58,764 nucleotides of DNA from Burkholderiales bacterium (GTDB lineage: Bacteria > Pseudomonadota > Gammaproteobacteria > Burkholderiales > Burkholderiaceae_D), in the NCBI GenBank assembly GCA_016196925.1, contig JACPWS010000007.1, forward strand, positions 1 to 58,764. Reading direction: 5' to 3'. The translations under genes were made by a program, and so were the position numbers. Numbering within the stretch: position 1 is the stretch's first letter; every line of letters begins with the position of its first letter. Under the pieces are notes generated by a model that saw nothing but the letters and a program-made list of their open reading frames with translations, was not told where the DNA came from and made no database searches. Shown one piece after another: positions 8,361-17,084 of the stretch.

Positions 8361-8903
8361 ATGAAAATATTAGGCATCGACCCCGGCCTGCGCACCACCG
8401 GCTTCGGACTGATCCACAAGCAGGGCGGCACCCTGACTTACATCGCTTCCGGCACTATCAAGACGGCCGACGCCTCGCTGCCGGAACGCCTGAAAACCAT
8501 CTTCCACAGCGTGGCGGAAGTCATCGCCACCTACCGCCCCGATTGCGCCGCGATCGAAAAAGTCTTCGTCAACGTCAACCCGCAATCCACGCTCTTGCTC
8601 GGGCAAGCGCGCGGCGCGGCGATTTGCGCGCTGGTCAGCGCCGAGCTGGCGGTGGCGGAATATACCGCGCTGCAAGTCAAGCAAGGCGTGGTCGGGCACG
8701 GCAAGGCAAAAAAAGAACAAGTGCAGGACATGGTGCAAAGGCTGTTGCACCTGTCCGGCCTGCCCGGCACCGATGCGGCCGATGCGCTCGGGGTGGCGAT
8801 CTGCCACGCGCACAGCGGCGACACGCTGGCGACCTTGGGTGCGATCGCCCCCGGCCTGGCAAAACGCGGCTTGCGGGTGCGCGCCGGGCGTTTGATCGGG
8901 TAG
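8361..8903 (+). CDS. ruvC: Holliday junction endodeoxyribonuclease RuvC
   Basis: The 180-residue resolvase cleaves Holliday junctions as a dimer. Catalytic acidic residues are visible: Asp7 in [14 protein letters not shown], Glu66 in AIEKVFVN, and Asp138/Asp141 in [16 protein letters not shown]. It opens the ruvC-ruvA-ruvB set on one strand; ruvA starts 91 bases later. The length matches the family. The repeat cassette ends seven bases before its ATG, so its promoter or ribosome site may be partly supplied by the repeat. Confidence 0.97.
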   Translation: MKILGIDPGLRTTGFGLIHKQGGTLTYIASGTIKTADASLPERLKTIFHSVAEVIATYRPDCAAIEKVFVNVNPQSTLLLGQARGAAICALVSAELAVAEYTALQVKQGVVGHGKAKKEQVQDMVQRLLHLSGLPGTDAADALGVAICHAHSGDTLATLGAIAPGLAKRGLRVRAGRLIG

Positions 8904-8994
8904 CCTGAACGCCGGTTTTCACGCCAGAAAACTCCTCAAGCCGGCTGGAATCGTTTACTATCACTGTTTATGCATACAGTATGAGAGCAGACTC

Positions 8995-9576
8995 ATGATA
9001 GGTCGCATCGCCGGCACGCTGCTGGAAAAAAATCCCCCGCAATTGCTGGTTGATTGCCAGGGCGTAGGCTATGAAGTCGATGTGCCGATGAGCACCTTCT
9101 ACAACCTGCCCGGCCTCGGCGAAAAAGTCGTGCTGCTGACCCATCTGGCGATACGCGAAGACGCCCATGTGCTGTTCGGCTTCGGCACGGCGGAAGAGCG
9201 CGCCACCTTTCGCCAATTGATCAAGATCAGCGGCGTCGGCGCCCGCACTGCACTCGCTATCTTGTCCGGCATGTCGGTGACCGACCTGGCGCAAGCGATC
9301 ACGCTGCAGGAAGCCGGCCGCCTGACGCGCGTGCCCGGCATAGGCAAGAAAACCGCCGAACGCCTGTTGCTGGAGCTGAAAGGCAAACTGGGCGCCGATC
9401 TCGGCGCAGTCAGCGGCGCAGCGGCGGTGGGCGATCATAGCTCTGACATCCTGCATGCCTTGCTGGCGCTCGGTTATTCCGACAAGGAAGCGCTGCTGGC
9501 CTTGAAAGCTGTTCCGGCCGGCAGCGGCGTATCCGAGGGCATCAAACTGGCGCTGAAATCCCTCTCTAAGGGCTAA
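8995..9576 (+). CDS. ruvA: Holliday junction branch migration protein RuvA
   Basis: The 193-residue protein binds the four-way junction as a tetramer and loads the RuvB motor. It begins [12 protein letters not shown] (OB domain). Two helix-hairpin-helix motifs are seen ([16 protein letters not shown] and [19 protein letters not shown]). A flexible linker follows, then the small C-terminal domain that touches RuvB ([15 protein letters not shown], about 147-190). ruvB follows after 10 bases, and a GGGGTAAGGC stretch between them gives the ribosome site. Confidence 0.97.
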   Translation: MIGRIAGTLLEKNPPQLLVDCQGVGYEVDVPMSTFYNLPGLGEKVVLLTHLAIREDAHVLFGFGTAEERATFRQLIKISGVGARTALAILSGMSVTDLAQAITLQEAGRLTRVPGIGKKTAERLLLELKGKLGADLGAVSGAAAVGDHSSDILHALLALGYSDKEALLALKAVPAGSGVSEGIKLALKSLSKG

Positions 9577-9586
9577 GGGGTAAGGC

Positions 9587-10657
9587 ATGGCAATTCAAAC
9601 CGACAATCTGTCCTCGAATTTCAGCGAAACGCGCATCATTGCCGCCACCCCGGCTTCGCCGAATGAAGAAGCGATAGAACGCGCACTGCGCCCCAAGCAA
9701 CTCGACGAATACGTAGGCCAGGAAAAAATCCGCGGCCAGCTCGAGATTTTCATTTCGGCCGCGCGCAAGCGTCAGGAAGCGCTCGATCACACCCTGCTGT
9801 TCGGTCCGCCCGGCCTAGGCAAGACCACGCTGGCGCACATCATCGCGCGCGAAATGGGGGTGAACCTGCGCCAGACTTCCGGCCCGGTGCTGGAGCGCGC
9901 CGGCGATCTGGCGGCCCTGCTGACCAATCTGGAAGCGAACGACGTCCTGTTCATCGACGAGATTCATCGTCTGTCGCCGGTAGTCGAGGAAATTCTGTAT
10001 CCGGCGCTGGAAGATTACCAGATCGACATCATGATAGGCGAAGGCCCGGCCGCGCGTTCGGTCAAGCTAGATCTGCAACCGTTTACCCTGGTCGGCGCCA
10101 CCACCCGCGCCGGGATGCTGACCAACCCACTGCGCGACCGCTTCGGCATCGTGGCGCGGCTGGAATTTTATACCGCCGAGGAATTGACCAAGATCGTCGC
10201 GCGCTCCGCCTCCTTGCTGAACGCACCTATCCAGCCGGACGGCGCGCGCGAGATCGCCCAGCGTGCGCGCGGCACGCCGCGTATCGCGAATCGCCTGCTG
10301 CGCCGCGTGCGCGACTATGCCGAAGTCAAGGGCAATGGCGAAATAACCAAAGCCATGGCCGAGGCGGCGCTGAAGATGCTGGACGTGGATGCGGTCGGCT
10401 TCGACCTGATGGACAGGAAGCTGCTGGAAGCGATACTGTTTAAATTCGGCGGCGGCCCGGTCGGCCTGGACAATGTGGCGGCCGCCATAGGTGAAGAGCG
10501 CGACACCATAGAAGATGTGCTGGAACCGTATTTGATACAGCAAGGTTATCTGCAACGCACGCCGCGCGGCCGCATCGCCACCGCCAGCGCCTATCAGCAT
10601 TTCGGGATGGCGGTCCCGAATAGCGGCCCGAGCGGAGAATTGTGGGCTGGAGCTTGA
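9587..10657 (+). CDS. ruvB: Holliday junction branch migration ATPase RuvB
   Basis: This 356-residue AAA+ helicase is the hexameric motor of branch migration. Walker A GPPGLGKT is at 73-80, Walker B is FIDEIHRL, and the sensor and arginine-finger region is [18 protein letters not shown]. The winged-helix domain shows [17 protein letters not shown] and the C-terminal [15 protein letters not shown]. It is the last gene of the ruvCAB set; a palindromic repeat lies about 120 bases downstream. Confidence 0.98.
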   Translation: MAIQTDNLSSNFSETRIIAATPASPNEEAIERALRPKQLDEYVGQEKIRGQLEIFISAARKRQEALDHTLLFGPPGLGKTTLAHIIAREMGVNLRQTSGPVLERAGDLAALLTNLEANDVLFIDEIHRLSPVVEEILYPALEDYQIDIMIGEGPAARSVKLDLQPFTLVGATTRAGMLTNPLRDRFGIVARLEFYTAEELTKIVARSASLLNAPIQPDGAREIAQRARGTPRIANRLLRRVRDYAEVKGNGEITKAMAEAALKMLDVDAVGFDLMDRKLLEAILFKFGGGPVGLDNVAAAIGEERDTIEDVLEPYLIQQGYLQRTPRGRIATASAYQHFGMAVPNSGPSGELWAGA

Positions 10658-11121
10658 GCAAAGAATAGCGCCGCATACACCCGGAAACCCGTCAGGGCAA
10701 TCGCATGAAGCCATCTGCGTCAAACATCTCGTCATTCCCGCGAGGGCTTAGGGAAGCACGGATTTATTCTGATTTCGTCATCCCCGCGAAAGCGGGGATC
10801 CACCTAAGTGTTTGATTTACATGGATTCCCGCTTTCGCGGGAATGACGCCTTTTGATTTAATCTGCGTTTCCTTAGGGGGAATCCGTGCAAGGAGTCCTT
10901 GCACCATTTTTCCAAGTTTGCTGAGAAAGTCTCTGGGCTCCCGCTCAAAATCGCTGCGGGAATGACGGTGTTTGAAATGATTTGCGTTGAACGAGTATTT
11001 ACATTGCTTCATGCGATTGCCCTGAGAAAGCCGTTTTTTGCACTTGCACAATTTTTGTACCTAACGGACAATTGTGTATTCCCCTACCCGCCATCCGCCA
11101 GTCACGCACTGGTTCTGAGCC
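10658..11121. other. Intergenic region with REPIN and hairpins
   Basis: No gene is seen in these 464 bases. A clean inverted pair of palindromic repeats (10776-10848) is listed separately. Beyond it lie a 19-base palindrome (GTGCAAGGA-G-TCCTTGCAC, about 10886-10904) and a half repeat ending GCTGCGGGAATGACG near 10966. The frames that cross it are translations of the repeat. Confidence 0.6.
10776..10848. repeat. REPIN (inverted pair of palindromic repeats)
   Basis: The left unit CGTCATCCCCGCGAAAGCGG...ATCCA and the right unit TGGATTCCCGCTTTCGCGGG..ATGACG are inverted copies about 20 bases apart. Single units of the same family occur at 37504-37531, and a relative (GTCATTCCGGCG..) forms the arms of the 7.9 and 16.9 kb cassettes. 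Confidence 0.85.
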
Positions 11122-11952
11122 ATGCTAATGTCATCCCTCGCTGAACGCTACGCTTATCAGCTGCTCGAGGCCAGAGCGCACTCCCAGACGCTGGAACCGC
11201 TGACGGCGCATGCCGAGCTGAGCATCGCGGACGCCTACGATATTTCCAAGAGCCTCGATACCATCCGTATCGCTGAAGGCGAAACGCCGCTAGGCCGCAA
11301 GCTGGGCTTCACCAACCGCCGGCTATGGCCTAAATATGGCGAAAAGGAAGCGATCCATGCGCCGATGTGGACTACCCTGTTCGACTCTACGGTGCGCTTT
11401 CTCGATGAGCCATATACCGTCCAGAGCCTCGCCGGCGCGCTACAGCCGCGCATAGAGCCGGAAGTGGTATTCAAAATCGGTCGCACGCCGGCGCCGGACG
11501 CCAGCCTGGATGAACTGGCCGATTGCCTGGAGTGGATGGCGCACGGCATAGAAATCGACGTCAGCCCTTTTCCCGACTGGAAATTTGAAGCGGCCGATGC
11601 GATCGCCGCGTTCGGCTTGCACGGCACGCTGCTGGTCGGCGAGCCGCGCATGCTGTCCAGCGCCAGCCGCCATCATCTGGGTGAAGTGCTGGCGAACGCC
11701 AGCGTCTCTTTATCTTGCGACGGCTCCCTGCTCGGTGCGGGCTTCGGCAGCAATGTGCTGGACAGCCCCCTGCATGCGATCTGGCACTTGCATCAATTGC
11801 TGAAGACCCAGCCACAGTTCCCACCCTTACAGGCCGGCGAAATCATCACCACCGGCAGCTGGACCGACGCCTATCCTGTCTTGCCCGGACAAACCTGGGT
11901 CACCGCCTTTTCCGGCCTGAGCTTGCCGGGGCTTTCCGTTTCCTTCGTTTAA
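11122..11952 (+). CDS. 2-keto-4-pentenoate hydratase / FAH-superfamily protein
   Basis: This is a 276-residue protein of the fumarylacetoacetase C-terminal superfamily, MhpD-like branch. The family hydrates or decarboxylates 2-oxo acids and uses a divalent metal. Visible features are LGRKLGFTNRRLWPKYG (about 58-73), RIEPEVVFKIG with the acidic metal ligands, GIEIDVSPFPDWKF and AGEIITTGSWTDAYPV. Two starts are possible, ATG 11122 or ATG 11128, with little to choose between them. It stands alone, convergent with a porin and separated from it by a shared terminator. The substrate is not evident. Confidence 0.85.
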   Translation: MLMSSLAERYAYQLLEARAHSQTLEPLTAHAELSIADAYDISKSLDTIRIAEGETPLGRKLGFTNRRLWPKYGEKEAIHAPMWTTLFDSTVRFLDEPYTVQSLAGALQPRIEPEVVFKIGRTPAPDASLDELADCLEWMAHGIEIDVSPFPDWKFEAADAIAAFGLHGTLLVGEPRMLSSASRHHLGEVLANASVSLSCDGSLLGAGFGSNVLDSPLHAIWHLHQLLKTQPQFPPLQAGEIITTGSWTDAYPVLPGQTWVTAFSGLSLPGLSVSFV

Positions 11953-11970
11953 TCTTTTGCGCTACACCCA

Positions 11971-12005
11971 ATAAAAAAAGCACCCGCAGGTGCTTTTTTT
12001 ATTTT
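11971..12005. terminator. Bidirectional intrinsic terminator
   Basis: A run of A, the stem AGCACC-CGCA-GGTGCT and a run of T serve the plus-strand hydratase and the minus-strand porin, which converge here. Confidence 0.85.
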
Positions 12006-12037
12006 TCTAAGCAAAGCAGGACTGAGCCTGCCTCAGA

Positions 12038-13072
12038 TTAGAACATGTGACGAACGCCTACGTTGAACAGGCGATCTGTCAAACCATTGCCAGCAGCCAG
12101 GCCGCCTGCATTGGAGTTTGCATCGTTAGCAGTACGCGAGAACGATGTGTACAGGTTGGTGCGCTTGGACATGGAGTGAGTGAAACCCAGAGCGAACTGG
12201 TTACCATGGTTATCGGTAGCAGCAGTTTTGTCAGTCACACGCGTGAAGGAAGCGATGACGGCATCGGCGGCGCTGACTGGGACGGTCGCGCCCAGCATCC
12301 ATGCTTTTTTACCAGTCATGTTGGCGTACGCGGCAGCAGCCTTCACCATGCCGAAGTCATAAGTGGCGCCGGCGTAGGCTGTCTTGAATTGACCGAGGTC
12401 AACACCAGCGGAATCCTTGACGTTATTGGCTACATGGTAGGCTGCAACGGCAGAGATAGGGCCAGCGTTGTAGGAAGCGGATGCGCCAAGCTGACGTGTA
12501 TTGCCGATGTCGCCAGCAACTTCACCGAAAGTGTAAGCCACTGTGCCTGCGAAGCCGCTGATATCGTTAGTAGAGTAATTGATCGTGTTGTTAGAACGCG
12601 GATCCCATGTACCTGGCAGGAAGAAGGCTGCCGCGCCGTAACCGCTGGTACCTTCACCTGCATGAGCGCTGACGACGCCAGTGCTGAACGGGTCGATGGA
12701 ATCGACGGCATTGAACAGCGGGATGTTTTGACGGCCCATGTTGACCGCGCCGAAGTCGCCGGACAAACCTACGGTTGCATTACGACCGAATGTTTTTTTA
12801 CCTTGAGCAGAAGCACCTTCATCGGCGTTCACGCCCATTTCCAGCTTGAAATTGGCTTTCAGACCGCCACCCAGATCTTCTGTGCCTTTGAAGCCGAGAC
12901 GCGAACCGGACTGGATGCCGCTGTCCAAGCCTGTTTTGGCGCCGGCAGCGCCGCCGTTGTTTTCACTTTGAACGGCCATGTCCAGCACGCCATACACGGT
13001 GATGGAAGATTGCGCCTGTGCCGCACCGGCAACTGCACCCAAGACTGCCAGAGCTAAGAGTGATTTTTTCAT
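12038..13072 (-). CDS. Gram-negative porin (Porin_4 type)
   Basis: The 344-residue outer-membrane trimeric porin starts at ATG 13072, where GGAGA is eight bases upstream and the product begins with the signal peptide MKKSLLALAVLGAVAGAAQA. An ATG eight codons further upstream lacks these. The mature N-terminus QSSITVYGVLDMAVQ, the loop GFKGTEDLGGGLKANFKLE and the ending VGVRHMF are hallmarks of Burkholderiales porins; the terminal Phe is needed for Bam-dependent insertion. A second porin gene lies 386 bases upstream on the same strand. Substrate preference cannot be read. Confidence 0.95.
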   Translation of the reverse strand: MKKSLLALAVLGAVAGAAQAQSSITVYGVLDMAVQSENNGGAAGAKTGLDSGIQSGSRLGFKGTEDLGGGLKANFKLEMGVNADEGASAQGKKTFGRNATVGLSGDFGAVNMGRQNIPLFNAVDSIDPFSTGVVSAHAGEGTSGYGAAAFFLPGTWDPRSNNTINYSTNDISGFAGTVAYTFGEVAGDIGNTRQLGASASYNAGPISAVAAYHVANNVKDSAGVDLGQFKTAYAGATYDFGMVKAAAAYANMTGKKAWMLGATVPVSAADAVIASFTRVTDKTAATDNHGNQFALGFTHSMSKRTNLYTSFSRTANDANSNAGGLAAGNGLTDRLFNVGVRHMF

Positions 13073-13458
13073 TGATATTTCTCCAAAGGTTTTCACGTTG
13101 ACATGAACTACATTAAGCCCGCGTCGTGCAATTCAATTACCACGATGTCCACACGAAACACGCTAATACTGCGAAACTTACCAGAACACTAAAAAGTAGT
13201 TAACGTATTTGACCAAAAATGGCGCATGACAGCCAAGTTAAATCGCCCTTGGAGGAAGTTTAGGGCCGAAATTTGTCTCAAATCAGCAACAAAACTTGCG
13301 TTAAAAGAAATATTTTTAGAGGAAAATTTCCAGGACGGAAACATTTTCCGAATTTTTGACAGCCTAAGCAACAAAATACGGAAGGAAAAGCAAAATGACA
13401 AAGGCTGCCATGGGCAGCCTTTGCAAAGTACAAGCAGCAGACTCAGGTCTGTACCACC
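13073..13458. other. Region between the two porin genes
   Basis: These 386 AT-richer bases hold the leader of the downstream porin and, at 13400-13422, a terminator-like hairpin of the upstream porin. Nothing else is recognised. Confidence 0.55.
13400..13422 (-). terminator. Hairpin after the second porin
   Basis: AAAGGCTGCC and GGCAGCCTTT form a 10-bp stem around a 3-base loop, 36 bases beyond the stop of the upstream porin. On the minus strand the following sequence is only moderately T-rich. Confidence 0.65.
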
Positions 13459-14622
13459 TTAGAACGAGTGCAGAATACCGACCGCGGTACGGGTTGCAGT
13501 GCTATTACCGCTACCGTTAGCGATGATCAGGCCCAGCGAAGTATCTTGCGGCGCCGCCGAACCAGCCTTGGCGTAAGTCAGGGATGCATAAGCAGTAGTG
13601 CGCTTGCTGAATGCGTATTTAGCCATACCGATGTATTGATCGGCCTTGCCGTCCACATCGCCGGAACGTTTGGTGTTGTAGTAAGCGCCGGTCAGCGTAG
13701 TCTGGGCAGACAGGGAATAATCGACGCCGAGGCCGATCACCGCAATCTTGCGATTGTTGGCGCTAGGCAGAGCGTCAATCTTGATCGCGCCGTCAACCAC
13801 GTTTTGCGCGTAAGTCGCACGCAAAGCGACGGAAGGGAGCACCTTGTACTTGGCGCCGGCAGCCCAGCCGGTCAGCGTCGCCGCGTTATTGACGTCTTTC
13901 ATCTTGGCGTAGGATAAGGCCGCGCCATTGGTGCCGTCGGTGAAGAAGCCCGACACGCCGGCATAAGTGCTGGCCGACACGTCGCCGGCTTTTTCGCCGA
14001 AGCCGTACATCGCCGCGCCGCCGAAGCCGGACATCAAAGGCGAGATATATTTAATCGAGTTATTTTGACGCAAGGCGGTGCCGCCCTGGTTAGTACCGAA
14101 GCCGCCGAAGAAAGCGCCGACGTTCAAGGCACCGAACGCGACGTTAGGGTTAGTCCCGGCATGCGCCAGACTGATAGGGTCGGCCAGACCGACGGAATCG
14201 ACACCGAGGATATTGTTACGGCCCAGTGTCACGCTACCGAAGTCGCCCGACAAACCTACCCAGGCCAGACGATCGAACAAGGAGGCATTGGTGCCAGTAT
14301 TCACAAAACCACCGCCGTAGCTAGAACCGGCAGTACCGGTATCGTTAGCCAGCGTGCCTTCCAGGTTGAAGTTGGCTTTCATGCCGCCGCCCAGGTCTTC
14401 AGAACCCTTGAAACCCCAGCGCGAAGTCAGCAGCTGGCCGGCGTCCATCTTGAAGTTAGCGCCGGAAGCGGCGGTTGGTTTGCCCGTGCTGTCCAAGACC
14501 GTCTGATTATTGGTATATACCGCAGCCGCGTCTATGATGCCGTAGATGGTGACAGAAGATTGCGCAGAAGCTGTTGTTGCGAATGCAGCCAGAATTGCAA
14601 AAGCCAAAAGCGTTTTTTTCAT
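13459..14622 (-). CDS. Gram-negative porin (Porin_4 type), second copy
   Basis: This 387-residue outer-membrane porin has signal peptide MKKTLLAFAILAAFATTASA and mature start QSSVTIYGIIDAAAV. It shows GFKGSEDLGGGMKANFNLEG and VGLSGDFGSVTLGRNN, and the C-terminal TRTAVGILHSF ends in Phe. GGAGA precedes the ATG by about 8 bases. It is clearly a paralogue of the porin downstream but about 40 residues longer, with extra length in the N-terminal region (TNNQTVLDSTGKPTAASG). Both genes run in the same direction with separate terminators, so they are probably regulated separately. Confidence 0.95.
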   Translation of the reverse strand: MKKTLLAFAILAAFATTASAQSSVTIYGIIDAAAVYTNNQTVLDSTGKPTAASGANFKMDAGQLLTSRWGFKGSEDLGGGMKANFNLEGTLANDTGTAGSSYGGGFVNTGTNASLFDRLAWVGLSGDFGSVTLGRNNILGVDSVGLADPISLAHAGTNPNVAFGALNVGAFFGGFGTNQGGTALRQNNSIKYISPLMSGFGGAAMYGFGEKAGDVSASTYAGVSGFFTDGTNGAALSYAKMKDVNNAATLTGWAAGAKYKVLPSVALRATYAQNVVDGAIKIDALPSANNRKIAVIGLGVDYSLSAQTTLTGAYYNTKRSGDVDGKADQYIGMAKYAFSKRTTAYASLTYAKAGSAAPQDTSLGLIIANGSGNSTATRTAVGILHSF

Positions 14623-14944
14623 TGAAAAAGTCTCCGAAATTGTCGAATTTATTTACTGCCGATCAGATATCGGGCAGCCACTTGTATGTACCCAGTCTTG
14701 CCAAGACTTCCGAACCTGCTGATTAAGAAGCTGGAAACCATTGAAGCAAATTCGTTAAATTTGGGCAAAGAGTATTTGCGCCCCTCCTCATTTAGGCAAA
14801 TTTTATGTGGTTACACTGCAACAATTGCCGTCTTTTTGCATGCTGAAAATGCAATGAATTTGAAGAATTGATGCAGATCAAGGGCAACATCAGGCCGCGC
14901 GCCTGCTCTACAATGCTGCTACCTATTTCTTTCTCTTTTCTGCC
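14623..14944. other. Divergent promoter region, porin and coq7
   Basis: These 322 bases between divergently read genes contain no credible gene and no strong palindrome. They presumably hold both promoters, but I cannot place -10 and -35 boxes with confidence. Confidence 0.5.
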
Positions 14945-15577
14945 ATGACGAACTTCGCACTGGATCACTTTATTCTTGGTTTCGACCGCGCCTTGCGCGT
15001 GGTTTCCGGGCTGGCTCATGCCACCCGCCCGAATCCGGCCGGGGCGATTGAGGAAGCGTCCCTGTCCGAACAGGAACAGGCGCACAGCGCCGGCCTGATG
15101 CGCGTGAATCATGTCGGCGAAATCTGCGCCCAGGCCCTGTACGACGCCCAGGGAGCATGGGCGAGCACGGAAGCGATACGCCGGCAACTGGCCCGCTCTG
15201 GAATGGAGGAAGAAGATCATCTGGCCTGGACCGCCGACCGGATCCGGGAATTGAACTCCCGCACCAGCTTATTGAATCCGCTCTGGTATGGCGGCGCTTA
15301 TTTATGCGGCGCGATTGCCGCCAAATGCGGCGACGCGCTCAGTCTCGGCTTTGTGGTGGAAACCGAAAAACAAGTCGAGGCGCATCTGGCCAGCCACCTG
15401 CAGCAACTGCCGGCGCACGATGGCAAGTCACGCGCGCTGGTAACACAAATGCGTGACGACGAAATTGCCCACGGTGCCGCGGCCCAGGCTTTGGGGGCCG
15501 CCGAATTGCCGGCAGCGGTGAAATTCGGCATGAAGGCCATGGCGAAAATCATGACCGGCACCGCCTACTACCTGTAA
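14945..15577 (+). CDS. coq7: Demethoxyubiquinone hydroxylase (Coq7)
   Basis: The 210-residue di-iron monooxygenase catalyses the penultimate step of ubiquinone synthesis, hydroxylating 3-demethoxyubiquinol. It associates with the inner membrane. The two metal-binding repeats are visible as LMRVNHVGEICAQALYDAQ with a following EEEDHLAW, and as VVETEKQVEAHL with DDEIAHGAAA. These supply the E...ExxH pairs of the carboxylate-bridged centre. The ending GTAYYL is typical of the proteobacterial form. It is a single-gene unit, convergent with the antiporter gene whose stop is one base beyond its own. Confidence 0.95.
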   Translation: MTNFALDHFILGFDRALRVVSGLAHATRPNPAGAIEEASLSEQEQAHSAGLMRVNHVGEICAQALYDAQGAWASTEAIRRQLARSGMEEEDHLAWTADRIRELNSRTSLLNPLWYGGAYLCGAIAAKCGDALSLGFVVETEKQVEAHLASHLQQLPAHDGKSRALVTQMRDDEIAHGAAAQALGAAELPAAVKFGMKAMAKIMTGTAYYL

Positions 15578-15578
15578 A

Positions 15579-16841
15579 TCAGCGAAATACCAGGAAAAAT
15601 ACGATCGCCACCACGGTAGGGAACAGGGCCGCGCCGAATAAACCCAAGGGGCTGATCGCCTTTTCTCCGAAGCAGTCTTTCAAAATCGCGTAACCGGCCG
15701 GATTGGGCGCATTGGCGATCACGGTCAAGCCGCCGCCGGTGACCGCGCCGGCCACCAGCGCATATTTCGCGCCCTCCGACAAGCCGGCCACCAGCGAGCC
15801 CAGATAAGTCAGTGCGGCGTTGTCGGTGATGGCGGTGAGTGCGGTCGCGCCGAAATACAGGACGGTGCTGTCCATCCCGGCCAGTACCGGTTGCAGCCAC
15901 CACTGTTGCTTGCCGCCCAACACGACTAAGCCGGCCAGAAAGAAGGCCACCAGCAAACCCTCGCGCAACATCAACCTGTCCTGGTAGTGCTTATAGGCTT
16001 CGGTAAAACCGAGAAAAAACAGGAATAAGCCCATGAACACCACAGGGTAATGCGCAAACCAGACCGTGCCCGCCAAAAACAGGTAATGCACGGCGACCAC
16101 CGCCAAAGGAAGGCCGGCCTGCCGTTGCGCCGCCTCCGGCGCCACCGCCTTCAGCTCGCGCCGGAACAAAAACGTCACCAGCAAGGCGTTCAGCGCGACC
16201 GCGCAGGCGGCTTTCCAGCCGAACACGCTGGACATGAAGACGATATCCCAACCCCATTTCTCGGCCACCATCAATACCGGCGGCGCCGCAAACGGCGTCA
16301 ACACGCCGCCTATGGAAATATTGACGAACAATACCCCGAGCGTCAGGTACTTCATTTTTTCGGATATGCCTTGCGTATAAAAGCGATCCTTCAGCATCAG
16401 GGCGGCCAGCGTCATGGCGGCCGGCTCGGTAATCACCGATCCCAACAGCGGAACTACGGACAAGCACAAAAAATAAGTCGCCAATTGCGTGTGCACCGGC
16501 GCCATAGTCGCGACGCGCGCCACCAGTTGTTGCACCGACCACAGCACGGGGCGGGTGCCGGCGATCACCAGGATCACGAACACAAACATCGGTTCGGCGA
16601 AATTCTGGCTTTCCAGATAATGTATCGCCGTCTTATGGTCGCCGGACGCCGCGATCAGCGCCACCAGCACCAGCGCCCAAAAGCCGAACACGACCTCGAC
16701 TTCACCGAGCAAATGCCAGAGACCGGCATGATGCCGGCTGCGGTGGGCGCGCTGCAAGAAAAACTTGGTAGAAAAAGTATGCAAGACCGCCAGCGTAAAA
16801 ATGCCGGCCGCCGCGTACTGCAGCATTGCATTGGTATCCAT
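15579..16841 (-). CDS. Putative Na+/H+ antiporter
   Basis: This 420-residue inner-membrane protein has about eleven hydrophobic segments. It resembles the 'Na_H_antiport_3' family: VLHTFSTKFFLQRAH near the N-terminus, GEVEVVFGFWALVLV, then PLLGSVITEPAAMTLAALML and NISIGGVLTPFAAPPVLMVA. The last motifs recall the paired discontinuous helices of ion-transporter-superfamily proteins. A late segment ALTAITDNAALTYLG resembles a second such motif. Cation specificity is inferred from family naming only. The gene is monocistronic; a repeat cassette lies upstream. Confidence 0.82.
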   Translation of the reverse strand: MDTNAMLQYAAAGIFTLAVLHTFSTKFFLQRAHRSRHHAGLWHLLGEVEVVFGFWALVLVALIAASGDHKTAIHYLESQNFAEPMFVFVILVIAGTRPVLWSVQQLVARVATMAPVHTQLATYFLCLSVVPLLGSVITEPAAMTLAALMLKDRFYTQGISEKMKYLTLGVLFVNISIGGVLTPFAAPPVLMVAEKWGWDIVFMSSVFGWKAACAVALNALLVTFLFRRELKAVAPEAAQRQAGLPLAVVAVHYLFLAGTVWFAHYPVVFMGLFLFFLGFTEAYKHYQDRLMLREGLLVAFFLAGLVVLGGKQQWWLQPVLAGMDSTVLYFGATALTAITDNAALTYLGSLVAGLSEGAKYALVAGAVTGGGLTVIANAPNPAGYAILKDCFGEKAISPLGLFGAALFPTVVAIVFFLVFR

Positions 16842-16889
16842 GTGATCCCTGTTAAAAGTATCGTTCGGTTAAGCCGTATCCATCGCGTC

Positions 16890-17042
16890 GTCATTCCGGC
16901 GGAGGCCGGAATCCAGTGGCGTGATGGCCGAAAGCCGCTGGATCCCCCCTTGCAGGGCGCGCTTGAGCTTGCACGCTCAAGCCGTTTCGCGGGCGAGCAG
17001 CATGCTGCTCGAATTCCCCGCTGCACCCTGCGCAGGGATGAC
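16890..17042. mobile_element. Palindromic repeat cassette without cargo
   Basis: The left arm GTCATTCCGGCGG...CCGGAATCCAGTGGCG (16890-16921) and an inverted right arm (CCGCTGGATCC near 16935, GCGCAGGGATGAC at 17030-17042) enclose only about a dozen bases. The right arm is split at its loop by dual-hairpin copy D. It has the same plan as the 7907-8353 cassette but no gene between the arms. Confidence 0.6.
16949..17026 (+). repeat. Dual-hairpin module, copy D
   Basis: It starts CTTGCAGGGCGC, as copy B does. Hairpin 1 is at 16961-16982 (arms GCTTGAGC and GCTCAAGC, centre TTGCAC). CGTTTC follows, then outer stem GCGGG (16989-16993). Hairpin 2 is at 16994-17011 (CGAGCA, GCATGC, TGCTCG), then AATTC instead of AAACC (17012-17016) and CCCGC (17017-17021). 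The outer stem has changed on both sides relative to A-C (GCAGG/CCTGC to GCGGG/CCCGC). Confidence 0.85.
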
Positions 17043-17084
17043 GACTTTGAATTTGCAAAATTAACTGAACAACATTAATCCTTG

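Noticed and set aside
10764..11051. A 95-codon minus-strand frame
   Set aside because: It is a translation of the REPIN at 10776-10848 and adjacent repeat remnants.
12047..13057. A 336-codon plus-strand frame opposite the first porin
   Set aside because: Shadow of a porin with signal peptide and terminal Phe; the long frame arises from codon use.
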